From: Pseudomonadota bacterium
GTDB lineage: Bacteria > Pseudomonadota > Alphaproteobacteria > Rhizobiales > Rhizobiaceae
Direction: 5' to 3'
Length of the DNA: 8,794 nucleotides
NCBI GenBank assembly: GCA_023419995.1
Contig: JAEZXF010000241.1
Coordinates: 1-8,794 of the forward strand
The notes beneath the pieces are model-generated. The model worked only from the letters and a program-made list of their open reading frames with translations, was not told where the DNA came from and searched no databases. A program made the translations under genes and the position numbers. Within the stretch, counting starts at the first letter, position 1. Each line of letters starts with the position of its first letter. Positions 1-8,794 of this stretch are shown here, in pieces.

Positions 1-190
1 CGTCGCCCCTGATGGCGAAGGCGTTGCCGCCGGAAGCGGCGATCTCCGCGACGAGGCGCTCGGCGGCGCCGGCATCGGCGATGTAGTTGACCGCGACGCG
101 CCAGCCGGCGGCGGCCGCGAGCCGCGCCGTCGCCGCGCCGATGCCGCGCGACCCGCCGGTGATCAGCACCGTTCTGGCCGCGGCGGTCAT
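1..190 (-). CDS. SDR-family NAD(P)-dependent oxidoreductase, N-terminal part only
   Basis: This is the first 63 residues of a short-chain dehydrogenase/reductase; the rest lies beyond the left edge. The N-terminus has a classic Rossmann opening: a hydrophobic first strand (TVLI), the glycine-rich cofactor loop TGGSRGIG at residues 11-18, then a helix and a second strand ending RVAVNY at 31-36. The pattern is typical of FabG-like SDRs. The residues after the second strand (Asn-Tyr, no acidic residue) would fit NADP(H) more than NAD(H), but that is weak. The Tyr-x-x-x-Lys catalytic motif is not in view and the substrate cannot be told. The ATG shares its last two bases with the TGA of the upstream gene (ATGA), so translation is probably coupled to it. 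From recall, an oxidoreductase gene lies between odhB and the lpd (E3) gene in rhizobia, which would suit this position. Confidence 0.88.
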   Translation of the reverse strand, partial: MTAAARTVLITGGSRGIGAATARLAAAAGWRVAVNYIADAGAAERLVAEIAASGGNAFAIRGD

Positions 191-705
191 TCCTGGCACC
201 CGTGCAGCGTGAAGACGTCCCAGGGCGCGGCCTCGAGGCCTGTCGCCGCATAGGCGGGGGAGGGCGCGAGCGCGCGCCCGAGATCGGCGAGGATCAGCGA
301 TCTCGGCGCCGCCGTCCCTTCGGGCGGCATCGGCCCGACATTGCCCTGCGCGTCGGCGGCATAGATCACGCCCTGCCAGACGGTGCAGGCGGCGAGCTCC
401 TCGCCGGTCGCGTCGCCCTCGGGGCAGCCGTGCGTCAGCATGCCGACCGGCCGCGCGACGCCGCCGTCCCACATCACCACGCCCTCGAGCACGACGCCCT
501 TGTCGAACACCATGCGGAAGGCGTTGGTCACGGTCGCGTTGCGGCCGGGGCGGAAGTCGATCATCGCGCCGGTTTCCGGTTCCTCGTAGACGGCGAGCTC
601 CATCGGGCAGGCGGCATGCGCGCCGGCGGCCTGCCCGGCGAGCGCCGCCGCCAGCACGGCGGCATGCAGCAGGCATCCGGGCAGGCGGTTCGGCGTGCGC
701 TGCAT
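187..705 (-). CDS. Small exported protein of unknown function with four cysteines in the mature chain
   Basis: I do not recognise a named family for this 172-residue protein. The N-terminus looks like a Sec signal peptide: Arg at 3 and 7, a hydrophobic stretch at about 11-27, and an A-H-A cleavage site ending at residue 31. The residues before Cys33 (H-A-A) do not form a lipobox, so a soluble periplasmic protein is more likely than a lipoprotein. The mature part has cysteines at 33, 94, 107 and 170, an even number that would allow two disulfides, and otherwise looks like a compact beta-rich domain without membrane segments. It starts 22 bp after the odhB stop. A GGAGGG motif lies 12 bases before the ATG, somewhat far but usable. 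The next in-frame ATG lies beyond the signal peptide, so this start is favoured. Its stop overlaps the SDR start (ATGA). Co-transcription with the 2-oxoglutarate dehydrogenase genes is inferred; a link to that enzyme is not shown. Confidence 0.8.
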   Translation of the reverse strand: MQRTPNRLPGCLLHAAVLAAALAGQAAGAHAACPMELAVYEEPETGAMIDFRPGRNATVTNAFRMVFDKGVVLEGVVMWDGGVARPVGMLTHGCPEGDATGEELAACTVWQGVIYAADAQGNVGPMPPEGTAAPRSLILADLGRALAPSPAYAATGLEAAPWDVFTLHGCQE

Positions 706-727
706 GACCGTCGCTTGCCCTCCGCGG

Positions 728-1981
<1,254 letters not shown>

Positions 1982-2025
1982 TGTGTCGTTTCCGTTGCCT
2001 TGGTTCGCTTCAGCGTTTCCGTTGG
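1982..2025 (-). promoter_or_regulatory. sucA-odhB spacer with an exact 11-bp direct repeat
   Basis: In the coding sense CAACGGAAACG occurs twice, at 2024-2014 and 1997-1987, with start points 27 bp apart. The second copy lies just before the odhB ATG and supplies the only ribosome-site-like purine run there (GGAAACG). No terminator or convincing promoter is visible, so the two genes are very likely co-transcribed. Whether the duplicated motif has a role is unknown. Confidence 0.5.
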
Positions 2026-5022
2026 TTATTTGCCCAGCGCATCTTCGAGGAAAGCCTCGAGCTGCGCCAGATGCTTCGACATCAGGCCGGTGGCCGGCGA
2101 GGCTGCGGCCGGGCGCCCGGCATAGCGCACGCGCTGGTGCTTGGCGTCAATATGCGCCAGCACCCATTCCAGATATGGGTCGATGAACGACCAGGAGCCC
2201 ATGTTCTTCGGCTCTTCCTGGCACCACACCATCTCGGCGTTGCGGAACCGCGACAGCTCGTTGATGAGCGCCTTGGCCGGGAACGGATAGAGCTGCTCGA
2301 CGCGCAGCAGGTAGACGTCGTCGACGCCGCGCTTCTCGCGCTCCTCGTAGAGGTCGTAATAGACCTTGCCGGTGCACAGCACGACGCGGCGGATCTTGGA
2401 ATCCTTGACCAGCTTGATCGGCTCGTTGCCGAGATACTGCGCGTCGTCCCACAGCAGGCGGTGGAACGAGCTGTCGCCCGACAGGTCCGAGAGGGTCGAG
2501 ATCGCCCGCTTGTGGCGCAGCAGCGACTTCGGCGTCATGATGATGAGCGGCTTGCGGAAGTCGCGCTTCAGCTGCCGGCGCAGGATGTGGAAGTAGTTGG
2601 CCGGCGTGGTGCAGTTGGCGACCTGCATGTTGTCTTCGGCGCACATCTGCAGGAAGCGCTCCAGGCGGGCCGAGGAATGCTCGGGGCCCTGGCCCTCGTA
2701 GCCGTGCGGCAGCAGGCAGACCAGGCCCGACATGCGCAGCCACTTGCGCTCGCCCGACGAGATGAACTGGTCGAACACGACCTGCGCACCGTTGGCGAAG
2801 TCGCCGAACTGCGCCTCCCACATGGTCAGCGCGCGGGGCTCGGCCAGCGAGAAGCCGTATTCGAAGCCGAGCACGGCCTCTTCCGAGAGCATCGAGTTGA
2901 TGACCTCGTAATTGGCCTGCTGCGGCCCGAGGTTGTTCAGCGGGATGTAGCGGTTCTCGTCGCGCTGGTCGTAGAGCACGGAGTGGCGCTGCGAGAAGGT
3001 GCCGCGCTCCGAATCCTGGCCCGACAGGCGGATCGGGTTGCCCTCCATCAGGATCGAGCCGAAGGCGAGCGCCTCCGCCGTCGCCCAGTCGATGCCCTCG
3101 CCGGTCTCGATCGCCTTGCGGCGGTTGTCGAGGAAGCGGCCGACGGTGCGGTGGACCTCGAAATCGGCCGGCACCTCGGTCAGCTTCCTGCCGATCTCCT
3201 TCAGCGCCTTCATCGGCACCGAGGTCTTGCCGCGGCGCTGCTCGTCCTGGTTGTCGGCCGTACGCAGGCCCGACCACGCGCCGTCGAGCCAGTCGGCCTT
3301 GTTGGGCTTGTAGGCCTGGCCGGCCTCGAACTCGTTCTCCAGGCGCTCGCGCCAGTCGGCGCGCATCCTGTCGACGTCGGCCTCGCTCAACAGGCCCTCG
3401 GCGATCAGCTTCTCGCCGTAGAGCTGCACCGTGGTCCGGTGGGTGCGGATGGCGCGGTACATCATCGGCTGGGTGAAGCTCGGCTCGTCGCCCTCGTTGT
3501 GGCCGAAGCGGCGGTAGCAGAACATGTCGACCACCACCGGCTTGTGGAACTTCATCCGGAACTCGATGGCGATCTTCGCGGCGTAGACCACGGCCTCGGG
3601 GTCGTCGCCGTTGACGTGGAAGATCGGCGCCTCGATCATCTTGGCCACGTCCGACGGATAGGGCGAGGAGCGCGAGAAGCGCGGGTTGGTGGTGAAGCCG
3701 ATCTGGTTGTTGATGATGAAGTGCACCGTGCCGGCGACGCGATGGCCGCGCAGGCCGGAAAGGCCGAGGATCTCGGCCACCACGCCCTGGCCGGCGAAGG
3801 CGGCGTCGCCGTGGAGCAGGAGCGGCAGCACCTTGGCGCGCTCCTCCTGCGGCACGATCTCCTCGCGGACGCGGCCGAAGATCTGGTCCTGCTTGGCGCG
3901 GGCCTTGCCCATCACCACCGGGCTGACGATCTCGAGATGCGAGGGGTTGGCCGTCAGCGACAGGTGCACCTTGTTGCCGTCGAACTCGCGGTCCGACGAG
4001 GCGCCGAGATGGTACTTGACGTCGCCCGAGCCCTCGACGTCGTCGGGCGCGTAGGAGCCGCCCTTGAACTCGTGGAAGATGGCGCGGTGCGGCTTGGCCA
4101 TCACCTGGGAGAGCACGTTCAGGCGGCCGCGATGGGCCATGCCGAAGACGATCTCCTTAAGGCCCAGCGCGCCGCCGCGCTTGATGATCTGCTCGAGCGC
4201 GGGGATGAGCGATTCGCCGCCGTCGAGGCCGAAGCGCTTGGTGCCCTTGTACTTGACGTCGATGAACTGCTCGAAGCCCTCGGCCTCGATCAGCTTCTGC
4301 AGGATCGCCTTCTTGCCGTTCTCGGTGAACTCGATGCCCTTGTCCGGGCCCTCGATGCGCTCCTGGATCCAGGCCTTCTCCTCCGGATTGGAGATGTGCA
4401 TGAACTCGACGCCGAGCGTCGAGCAGTAGGTGCGCTTGAGGATGTCGAGCATCTGCCGCACGGTGGCGTATTCGAGCCCGAGCACGTGGTCGATGAAGAT
4501 CGGCCGGTCGTAGTCGGCCTCGGTGAAGCCGTAGGCCTCGGGCGACAGCTCGTTGTAATCCTCGACCGGCTCGGCGAGCCCGAGCGGGTCGAGATTGGCA
4601 TGAAGATGGCCGCGCATGCGATAGGCGCGGATCATCATGATCGCGCGCACCGAATCGCGGGTGGCGCGCAGCAGGTCGGCGTCGGAAACCGTGCCGCCGG
4701 TGGCCGCGGCCTTCTCCTTGGCCTTCTTCTCGAAATGCTTCTCGACCGTGCCCCAGTCGCCGTCGAGCGCGGAGACGAGCTCGCCATTGGCCGCGACCGG
4801 CCAGCCGGGCTTCTGCCACGAGGCGCCCTCGGCGTTCCTGCGCACGTCGCCGGCATCGTCCTTGAGCGCACCGAAGAAATCGCGCCACTCGGCGTCGACC
4901 GACTGCGGATCGTCGAGCCAGGCGGCATGGAGCCTTTCGATGTAGTCGGCATTGCCGCCGTAGAGGAACGAGGTGAGCGAGAAAACGTCGTTGGCCTGAT
5001 CCTGCCGCGCCATCGCAATCAT
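2026..5022 (-). CDS. sucA: 2-oxoglutarate dehydrogenase E1 component
   Basis: This is the thiamine-diphosphate-dependent E1 subunit (also called OdhA), 998 residues. It decarboxylates 2-oxoglutarate and succinylates the lipoyl group of OdhB; this step commits carbon to the oxidative half of the TCA cycle. The N-terminus carries the E2-binding-type segment with [14 protein letters not shown] at 18-31 and WRDFFGAL at 46-53. The catalytic core has [11 protein letters not shown] (His297), [11 protein letters not shown] (His362), the ThDP/Mg motif with GDAAFAGQG (Asp406) and NNQIGF (Asn438-Asn439), and [18 protein letters not shown] at 502-519. The C-terminal transketolase-like domain has [13 protein letters not shown] at 735-747 and [14 protein letters not shown] at 779-792. 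No fused E2-like domain is present, unlike actinobacterial Kgd. Two starts are possible. The ATG at 5022 has GGAAG seven bases upstream. The ATG at 5013 gives the N-terminus MARQDQAN, which resembles my recollection of rhizobial homologues but lacks a nearby ribosome site. The 258-bp gap upstream is the longest inside the gene cluster. Confidence 0.97.
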   Translation of the reverse strand: MIAMARQDQANDVFSLTSFLYGGNADYIERLHAAWLDDPQSVDAEWRDFFGALKDDAGDVRRNAEGASWQKPGWPVAANGELVSALDGDWGTVEKHFEKKAKEKAAATGGTVSDADLLRATRDSVRAIMMIRAYRMRGHLHANLDPLGLAEPVEDYNELSPEAYGFTEADYDRPIFIDHVLGLEYATVRQMLDILKRTYCSTLGVEFMHISNPEEKAWIQERIEGPDKGIEFTENGKKAILQKLIEAEGFEQFIDVKYKGTKRFGLDGGESLIPALEQIIKRGGALGLKEIVFGMAHRGRLNVLSQVMAKPHRAIFHEFKGGSYAPDDVEGSGDVKYHLGASSDREFDGNKVHLSLTANPSHLEIVSPVVMGKARAKQDQIFGRVREEIVPQEERAKVLPLLLHGDAAFAGQGVVAEILGLSGLRGHRVAGTVHFIINNQIGFTTNPRFSRSSPYPSDVAKMIEAPIFHVNGDDPEAVVYAAKIAIEFRMKFHKPVVVDMFCYRRFGHNEGDEPSFTQPMMYRAIRTHRTTVQLYGEKLIAEGLLSEADVDRMRADWRERLENEFEAGQAYKPNKADWLDGAWSGLRTADNQDEQRRGKTSVPMKALKEIGRKLTEVPADFEVHRTVGRFLDNRRKAIETGEGIDWATAEALAFGSILMEGNPIRLSGQDSERGTFSQRHSVLYDQRDENRYIPLNNLGPQQANYEVINSMLSEEAVLGFEYGFSLAEPRALTMWEAQFGDFANGAQVVFDQFISSGERKWLRMSGLVCLLPHGYEGQGPEHSSARLERFLQMCAEDNMQVANCTTPANYFHILRRQLKRDFRKPLIIMTPKSLLRHKRAISTLSDLSGDSSFHRLLWDDAQYLGNEPIKLVKDSKIRRVVLCTGKVYYDLYEEREKRGVDDVYLLRVEQLYPFPAKALINELSRFRNAEMVWCQEEPKNMGSWSFIDPYLEWVLAHIDAKHQRVRYAGRPAAASPATGLMSKHLAQLEAFLEDALGK

Positions 5023-5040
5023 CGGAGCGCTTCCGCTCCG
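5023..5040 (-). promoter_or_regulatory. sucA: Perfect 7-bp hairpin touching the sucA start codon
   Basis: In the transcript CGGAGCG pairs perfectly with CGCUCCG around a GAAG loop. The hairpin ends on the base before the ATG at 5022. The GGAAG that would act as the ribosome site for that ATG lies partly in the loop. A stronger AAGGAG sits just upstream of the stem and would be brought close to the ATG when the stem is folded. The structure is seen directly; control of E1 translation by it is inference. Confidence 0.55.
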
Positions 5041-5108
5041 TCTCCTTGGTTCTCGAGCGGCCGCGCCGCGTTACGGGCGACGCCGCGCCCCGGTGTTCCC
5101 CCCTGACG

Positions 5109-5161
5109 GGGCGGTTTCATCCGCCCTCATCCCAGTCGATGGTGCCGGGCGGATGACCGCC
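5109..5161 (-). promoter_or_regulatory. Three complementary arms able to form mutually exclusive hairpins
   Basis: On the plus strand the arms are GGGCGG at 5109-5114, CCGCCC at 5121-5126, GGGCGG at 5147-5152 and CCGCC at 5157-5161. Arm two can pair with arm one (6-base loop) or arm three (20-base loop). Arm three can pair with arm four (ATGA loop). Only some of these can form together. This could be a switch or simply a degenerate palindromic repeat. Confidence 0.4.
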
Positions 5162-5166
5162 AGGCA

Positions 5167-5201
5167 CGGTAGTCGGGCGATCCGCTCTCCGATCGCTACC
5201 G
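5167..5201 (-). repeat. Bulged inverted repeat in the sucD-sucA spacer
   Basis: The outer arms CGGTAG (5167-5172) and CTACCG (5196-5201) are perfectly complementary. Inside them CGATC (5178-5182) pairs with GATCG (5191-5195) around an 8-base loop, leaving 5 bases bulged on one side. The next hairpin follows with a shared base, as in clustered REP-type elements. Confidence 0.5.
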
Positions 5202-5224
5202 GCCCTTCGCTTGCGCTCCGGGCC
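5201..5224 (-). repeat. GGCCC/GGGCC hairpin with a GCAA tetraloop
   Basis: In the transcript GGCCC (5224-5220) pairs with GGGCC (5205-5201). Inside it an internal loop GGA/GAA precedes a GC-GCAA-GC cap, which is a GNRA-type tetraloop. The inner bases belong to the CGGAGCGNAAGCG motif that recurs at the sucA start codon. Confidence 0.5.
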
Positions 5225-5234
5225 TTCGTCGCTC

Positions 5235-5258
5235 GAAAAGCCAAATCGTCGGCTTTCC
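5235..5258 (-). promoter_or_regulatory. 8-bp stem-loop shortly after sucD, possible 3'-end or processing site
   Basis: In the transcript GGAAAGCC (5258-5251) pairs with GGCUUUUC (5242-5235) over 8 bp, including one G-U pair, around an 8-base loop. It begins 22 bases after the sucD stop codon. The U-run is inside the stem and no further U-tract follows, so it is a poor intrinsic terminator. It could stabilise the mdh-sucCD message or cause partial attenuation. Confidence 0.4.
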
Positions 5259-5260
5259 GT

Positions 5261-5272
5261 CCGCTTGCGCGG
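5261..5272 (-). repeat. Short CCGC-GCAA-GCGG tetraloop hairpin after sucD
   Basis: In the transcript a perfect 4-bp stem is capped by GCAA, a GNRA tetraloop. It lies 8 bases after the sucD stop codon and leads into the following hairpin chain. It is short, and its significance rests on its place in that chain. Confidence 0.4.
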
Positions 5273-5280
5273 CCCGCTCC

Positions 5281-6183
5281 TTACCCCTTGATCGCCTCGA
5301 CCAGCGTCTTGCCGAGCCGGGCCGGGGAGGGCGACACGCGGATGCCGGCCGCTTCCATCGCCGCGATCTTGTCCTCGGCACCGCCCTTGCCGCCGGAGAT
5401 CACGGCGCCGGCATGGCCCATGGTGCGTCCGGGAGGGGCGGTGCGTCCGGCGATGAAGCCGGCCATCGGCTTCTTCCTGCCGCGCTTGGCCTCGTCCTTG
5501 AGGAACTGGGCCGCGTCTTCCTCGGCCGAGCCGCCGATCTCGCCGATCATGATGATCGACTGCGTCTCGGGGTCGGCGAGGAACAGCTCGAGCACGTCGA
5601 TGAACTCGGTGCCCTTGACCGGGTCGCCGCCGATGCCCACCGCCGTCGTCTGGCCGAGGCCTTCGTTGGAGGTCTGGAACACCGCCTCATAGGTAAGCGT
5701 TCCCGAGCGCGAAACAACGCCCACCGAGCCTTTGCGGAAGATGTTGCCGGGCATGATGCCGATCTTGCACTGGTCCGGCGTGACGATGCCGGGGCAGTTC
5801 GGGCCGATCAGGCGCGACTTCGACCGGTCGAGGCGCGCCTTGACCTTGACCATGTCCATCACCGGGATGCCTTCCGTGATGCAGACGATCAGCTCCATCT
5901 CGGCCTCGATGGCCTCGATGATCGCGGCGGCGGCGCCTGCCGGCGGCACGTAGACGACCGAGGCGGTGGCGCCGGTCTTCTCGCGGCCCTCGGCGACCGA
6001 GGCGAAGATCGGCAGGGTCTCGCCCTTGGAGCCGGTCCACTTCTCGCCGCCCTTGGCGGGATGGATGCCGCCGACCATCTGCGTGCCGTGATAGGCCAGC
6101 GCCTGCTCGGTGTGGAAGGTGCCGGTCTTGCCGGTCAGGCCCTGAACCAGAACCCTGGTGTTCTTGTCGATCAGAATAGACAT
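5281..6183 (-). CDS. sucD: Succinate--CoA ligase (ADP-forming) alpha subunit
   Basis: This is the alpha subunit of succinyl-CoA synthetase, 300 residues, against about 290 for well-known bacterial SucD proteins. With SucC it converts succinyl-CoA, ADP (or GDP) and phosphate to succinate, CoA and ATP (or GTP) in the cytoplasm. The N-terminal CoA-binding domain begins at once, with [14 protein letters not shown] at 11-24. [11 protein letters not shown] follows at 39-49, then [11 protein letters not shown] at 126-136. The ligase domain contains [13 protein letters not shown] at 213-225. The phosphorylated active-site histidine is His257 in [14 protein letters not shown]. The frame stays open far upstream inside sucC, but the ATG at 6183 is chosen because it gives the family N-terminus [11 protein letters not shown]. 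That ATG lies 5 bp after the sucC TGA and uses a GGGG-type ribosome site inside the end of sucC, which points to coupled 1:1 synthesis of the subunits. The stop is TAA and a chain of hairpins follows it. Confidence 0.97.
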   Translation of the reverse strand: MSILIDKNTRVLVQGLTGKTGTFHTEQALAYHGTQMVGGIHPAKGGEKWTGSKGETLPIFASVAEGREKTGATASVVYVPPAGAAAAIIEAIEAEMELIVCITEGIPVMDMVKVKARLDRSKSRLIGPNCPGIVTPDQCKIGIMPGNIFRKGSVGVVSRSGTLTYEAVFQTSNEGLGQTTAVGIGGDPVKGTEFIDVLELFLADPETQSIIMIGEIGGSAEEDAAQFLKDEAKRGRKKPMAGFIAGRTAPPGRTMGHAGAVISGGKGGAEDKIAAMEAAGIRVSPSPARLGKTLVEAIKG

Positions 6184-6188
6184 CCGGT

Positions 6189-7385
<1,197 letters not shown>

Positions 7386-7400
7386 GCGCGCCGACCTCCC
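7386..7400 (-). promoter_or_regulatory. sucC: Strong ribosome-binding site for sucC
   Basis: The whole 15-bp mdh-sucC spacer is a ribosome site in the coding sense: GGGAGGT right after the mdh TAA, then 8 bases to the ATG. It fixes the sucC start and leaves no room for a separate promoter, so mdh and sucC share a transcript unless a promoter lies inside mdh. Confidence 0.8.
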
Positions 7401-8378
<978 letters not shown>

Positions 8379-8386
8379 TTAGCGAG

Positions 8387-8410
8387 TGCCGGTCTGTCAC
8401 CGCGCCGGCA
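8387..8410 (-). promoter_or_regulatory. mdh: Inverted repeat in the mdh leader
   Basis: TGCCGG (8387-8392) and CCGGCA (8405-8410) form a perfect 6-bp stem with a 12-base loop. It ends 20 bases before the mdh start codon, leaving the AAGGGA ribosome site single-stranded. I see no match to a riboswitch class I know. Confidence 0.45.
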
Positions 8411-8424
8411 TGAACAGAATTTGC

Positions 8425-8460
8425 CGAGACGTCTCGTCCGGACACGGGAGGCCGTCCGGA
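8425..8460 (-). promoter_or_regulatory. mdh: Two adjacent palindromes at the head of the mdh leader
   Basis: TCCGGAC (8437-8443) and GTCCGGA (8454-8460) form a perfect 7-bp stem with a 10-base loop. Next to it lies the perfect 12-bp palindrome CGAGACGTCTCG (8425-8436). If the predicted transcription start near 8463 is right, these form the first structure of the message and could protect its 5' end. They could equally be protein-binding sites in DNA. Confidence 0.45.
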
Positions 8461-8469
8461 ACGGGCTTC

Positions 8470-8498
8470 GCATAGACGTATCGGGCAGAAAACTCAAC
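8470..8498 (-). promoter_or_regulatory. Candidate sigma-70 promoter for the mdh-sucCD operon
   Basis: In the coding sense GTTGAG (8498-8493) and CTATGC (8475-8470) are separated by exactly 17 bases. Compared with the alphaproteobacterial consensus CTTGAC-N17-CTATAT as I recall it, each hexamer matches at 4 of 6 positions. The predicted start near 8463 gives a leader of about 97 bases. The site lies in the only A+T-richer stretch of the window. This is pattern matching by eye. Confidence 0.45.
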
Positions 8499-8544
8499 CA
8501 ATTCTTACCCTTCGAGCATTTTCAAATGTTTAAGCGCTATTTGT

Positions 8545-8560
8545 CTTACGTAAACGTAAG
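8545..8560. promoter_or_regulatory. Perfect 16-bp palindrome, candidate operator upstream of mdh
   Basis: CTTACGT and ACGTAAG are perfect 7-bp arms around a 2-bp spacer. The site lies 15 bp after the stop codon of the upstream membrane-protein gene and about 80-100 bp upstream of the predicted mdh transcription start. The ACGT-N2-ACGT layout resembles operators of MerR-family regulators such as LiuR, as I recall them. It could also be an upstream activator site. In the direction of the genes no U-tract follows, so it is not an intrinsic terminator. Confidence 0.55.
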
Positions 8561-8575
8561 AGTTTTGTGACAATT

Positions 8576-8794
8576 TCATCCGAGATGCCGGCCGAGCCGT
8601 GCCAGCAGCGGCAGCGAGGCGGCAAGCAGCGCCGCGCCGGCCAGGGCCCCGGCCGCGAAGGCGGGCTCCCCGATGCGGGCCGCCGCGTCGACGGCGGCGA
8701 GGAAGGCAACCGCCGCCGGCACGACCAGCAGCAGGCCCGTCGCCGTGCCGGGATGGTAGCGGCGCAGGGCAACGGTGAGCGCGAGGTGGGGGAC
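8576..8794 (-). CDS. Membrane protein, C-terminal fragment, possibly HXXEE-domain family
   Basis: An open frame enters from the right edge and ends at a TGA at 8578-8576, giving 72 residues with no start in view. The fragment is strongly hydrophobic. It opens with PHLALTVALRRYHPGTATG, then a likely membrane segment at about 20-37, a short polar loop (DAAARIGEP), a second likely membrane segment at about 46-66 and a short basic end (ARLGRH). The LRRY-x-PG-x-x-T-x-L pattern before a membrane segment reminds me of the last part of HXXEE-domain membrane proteins, but the defining His-x-x-Glu-Glu region would be outside the window. The function of that family is unknown to me. The gene has the same direction as mdh, is 209 bp upstream of it, and shows no clear terminator. 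A different open frame over the same bases (8772-8530) encodes an Arg/Pro/Ser-rich sequence and looks spurious. Confidence 0.65.
   Translation of the reverse strand, partial: VPHLALTVALRRYHPGTATGLLLVVPAAVAFLAAVDAAARIGEPAFAAGALAGAALLAASLPLLARLGRHLG

Larger units (their letters stand above)
5041..5280 (-). repeat. Palindrome-rich sucD-sucA spacer, probably a dispersed intergenic repeat
   Basis: With the start-codon hairpin this spacer is 258 bp, against 5-44 bp between the other genes of the cluster. I see no gene in it. It is a chain of inverted repeats: three GGCGG/CCGCC arms at 5109-5161, a bulged hairpin at 5167-5201, a GGCCC/GGGCC hairpin at 5201-5224, an AAAGCC/GGCTTT hairpin at 5235-5258 and a CCGC-GCAA-GCGG hairpin at 5261-5272. 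The motif CGGAGCGNAAGCG occurs at 5220-5208 and again at 5040-5028, matching at 12 of 13 positions. This architecture resembles the REP-like and mosaic palindromic elements of rhizobial intergenic regions. Assignment to a repeat family is inference, since only one copy is visible here. Confidence 0.5.

Noticed and set aside
5196..5381. A 61-codon minus-strand frame running from the end of sucD into the spacer
   Set aside because: It is out of frame with sucD, and its C-terminal half is a translation of the palindromic repeat, with no ribosome site or domain.
8397..8411. A four-residue upstream reading frame (M-P-A-R-stop) in the mdh leader
   Set aside because: No ribosome site precedes it and such short frames occur often by chance.
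8517..8528. CATTT-TC-AAATG inverted repeat near the mdh promoter
   Set aside because: The arms are only 5 bp in an A+T-rich stretch, and nothing else suggests a binding site there.
8530..8772. An 80-codon minus-strand frame at the right edge
   Set aside because: It is Arg/Pro/Ser-rich and runs through the palindrome at 8545-8560. The overlapping frame ending at 8576 gives a sensible membrane-protein C-terminus.

Overview
The window comes from a G+C-rich alphaproteobacterium, most likely of the order Hyphomicrobiales (Rhizobiales). I infer this from the gene order mdh-sucC-sucD-sucA-odhB, from the close similarity of the sucA product to rhizobial and Brucella 2-oxoglutarate dehydrogenase E1 as I remember those proteins, and from the strong G/C bias at third codon positions. 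No species can be assigned from the sequence alone.

All real genes lie on the minus strand, so transcription runs from high to low coordinates. In that order they are: the C-terminal end of a small membrane protein (8794-8576); an A+T-richer spacer of about 210 bp with a 16-bp palindrome, a candidate sigma-70 promoter and a hairpin-rich leader (8575-8367); malate dehydrogenase mdh (8366-7401); succinyl-CoA synthetase beta and alpha, sucC and sucD (7385-6189 and 6183-5281); a 258-bp palindrome-rich spacer (5280-5023); 2-oxoglutarate dehydrogenase E1 sucA (5022-2026); its E2 subunit odhB/sucB (1981-728); an unrecognised small exported protein with four cysteines after the predicted cleavage site (705-187); and the N-terminus of a short-chain dehydrogenase that overlaps it by 4 bp and runs off the left edge (190-1).

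Together the five enzymes cover 2-oxoglutarate to succinyl-CoA (E1 and E2; the E3 gene is not in the window), succinyl-CoA to succinate with substrate-level phosphorylation, and malate to oxaloacetate. The spacers of 15, 5, 44, 22 and -4 bp suggest one polycistronic unit, interrupted only by the long spacer between sucD and sucA. That spacer could be an RNA-processing or attenuation point, or the landing site of a dispersed palindromic repeat.

The coding content is mostly ordinary core metabolism, and I found no clear new biological system, mobile element, CRISPR array or RNA gene. The parts worth a second look are non-coding: the sucD-sucA palindrome cluster, the hairpin against the sucA start codon, and the ACGT-N2-type palindrome upstream of mdh. 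The exported cysteine protein that shares the 2-oxoglutarate dehydrogenase operon is the fourth.
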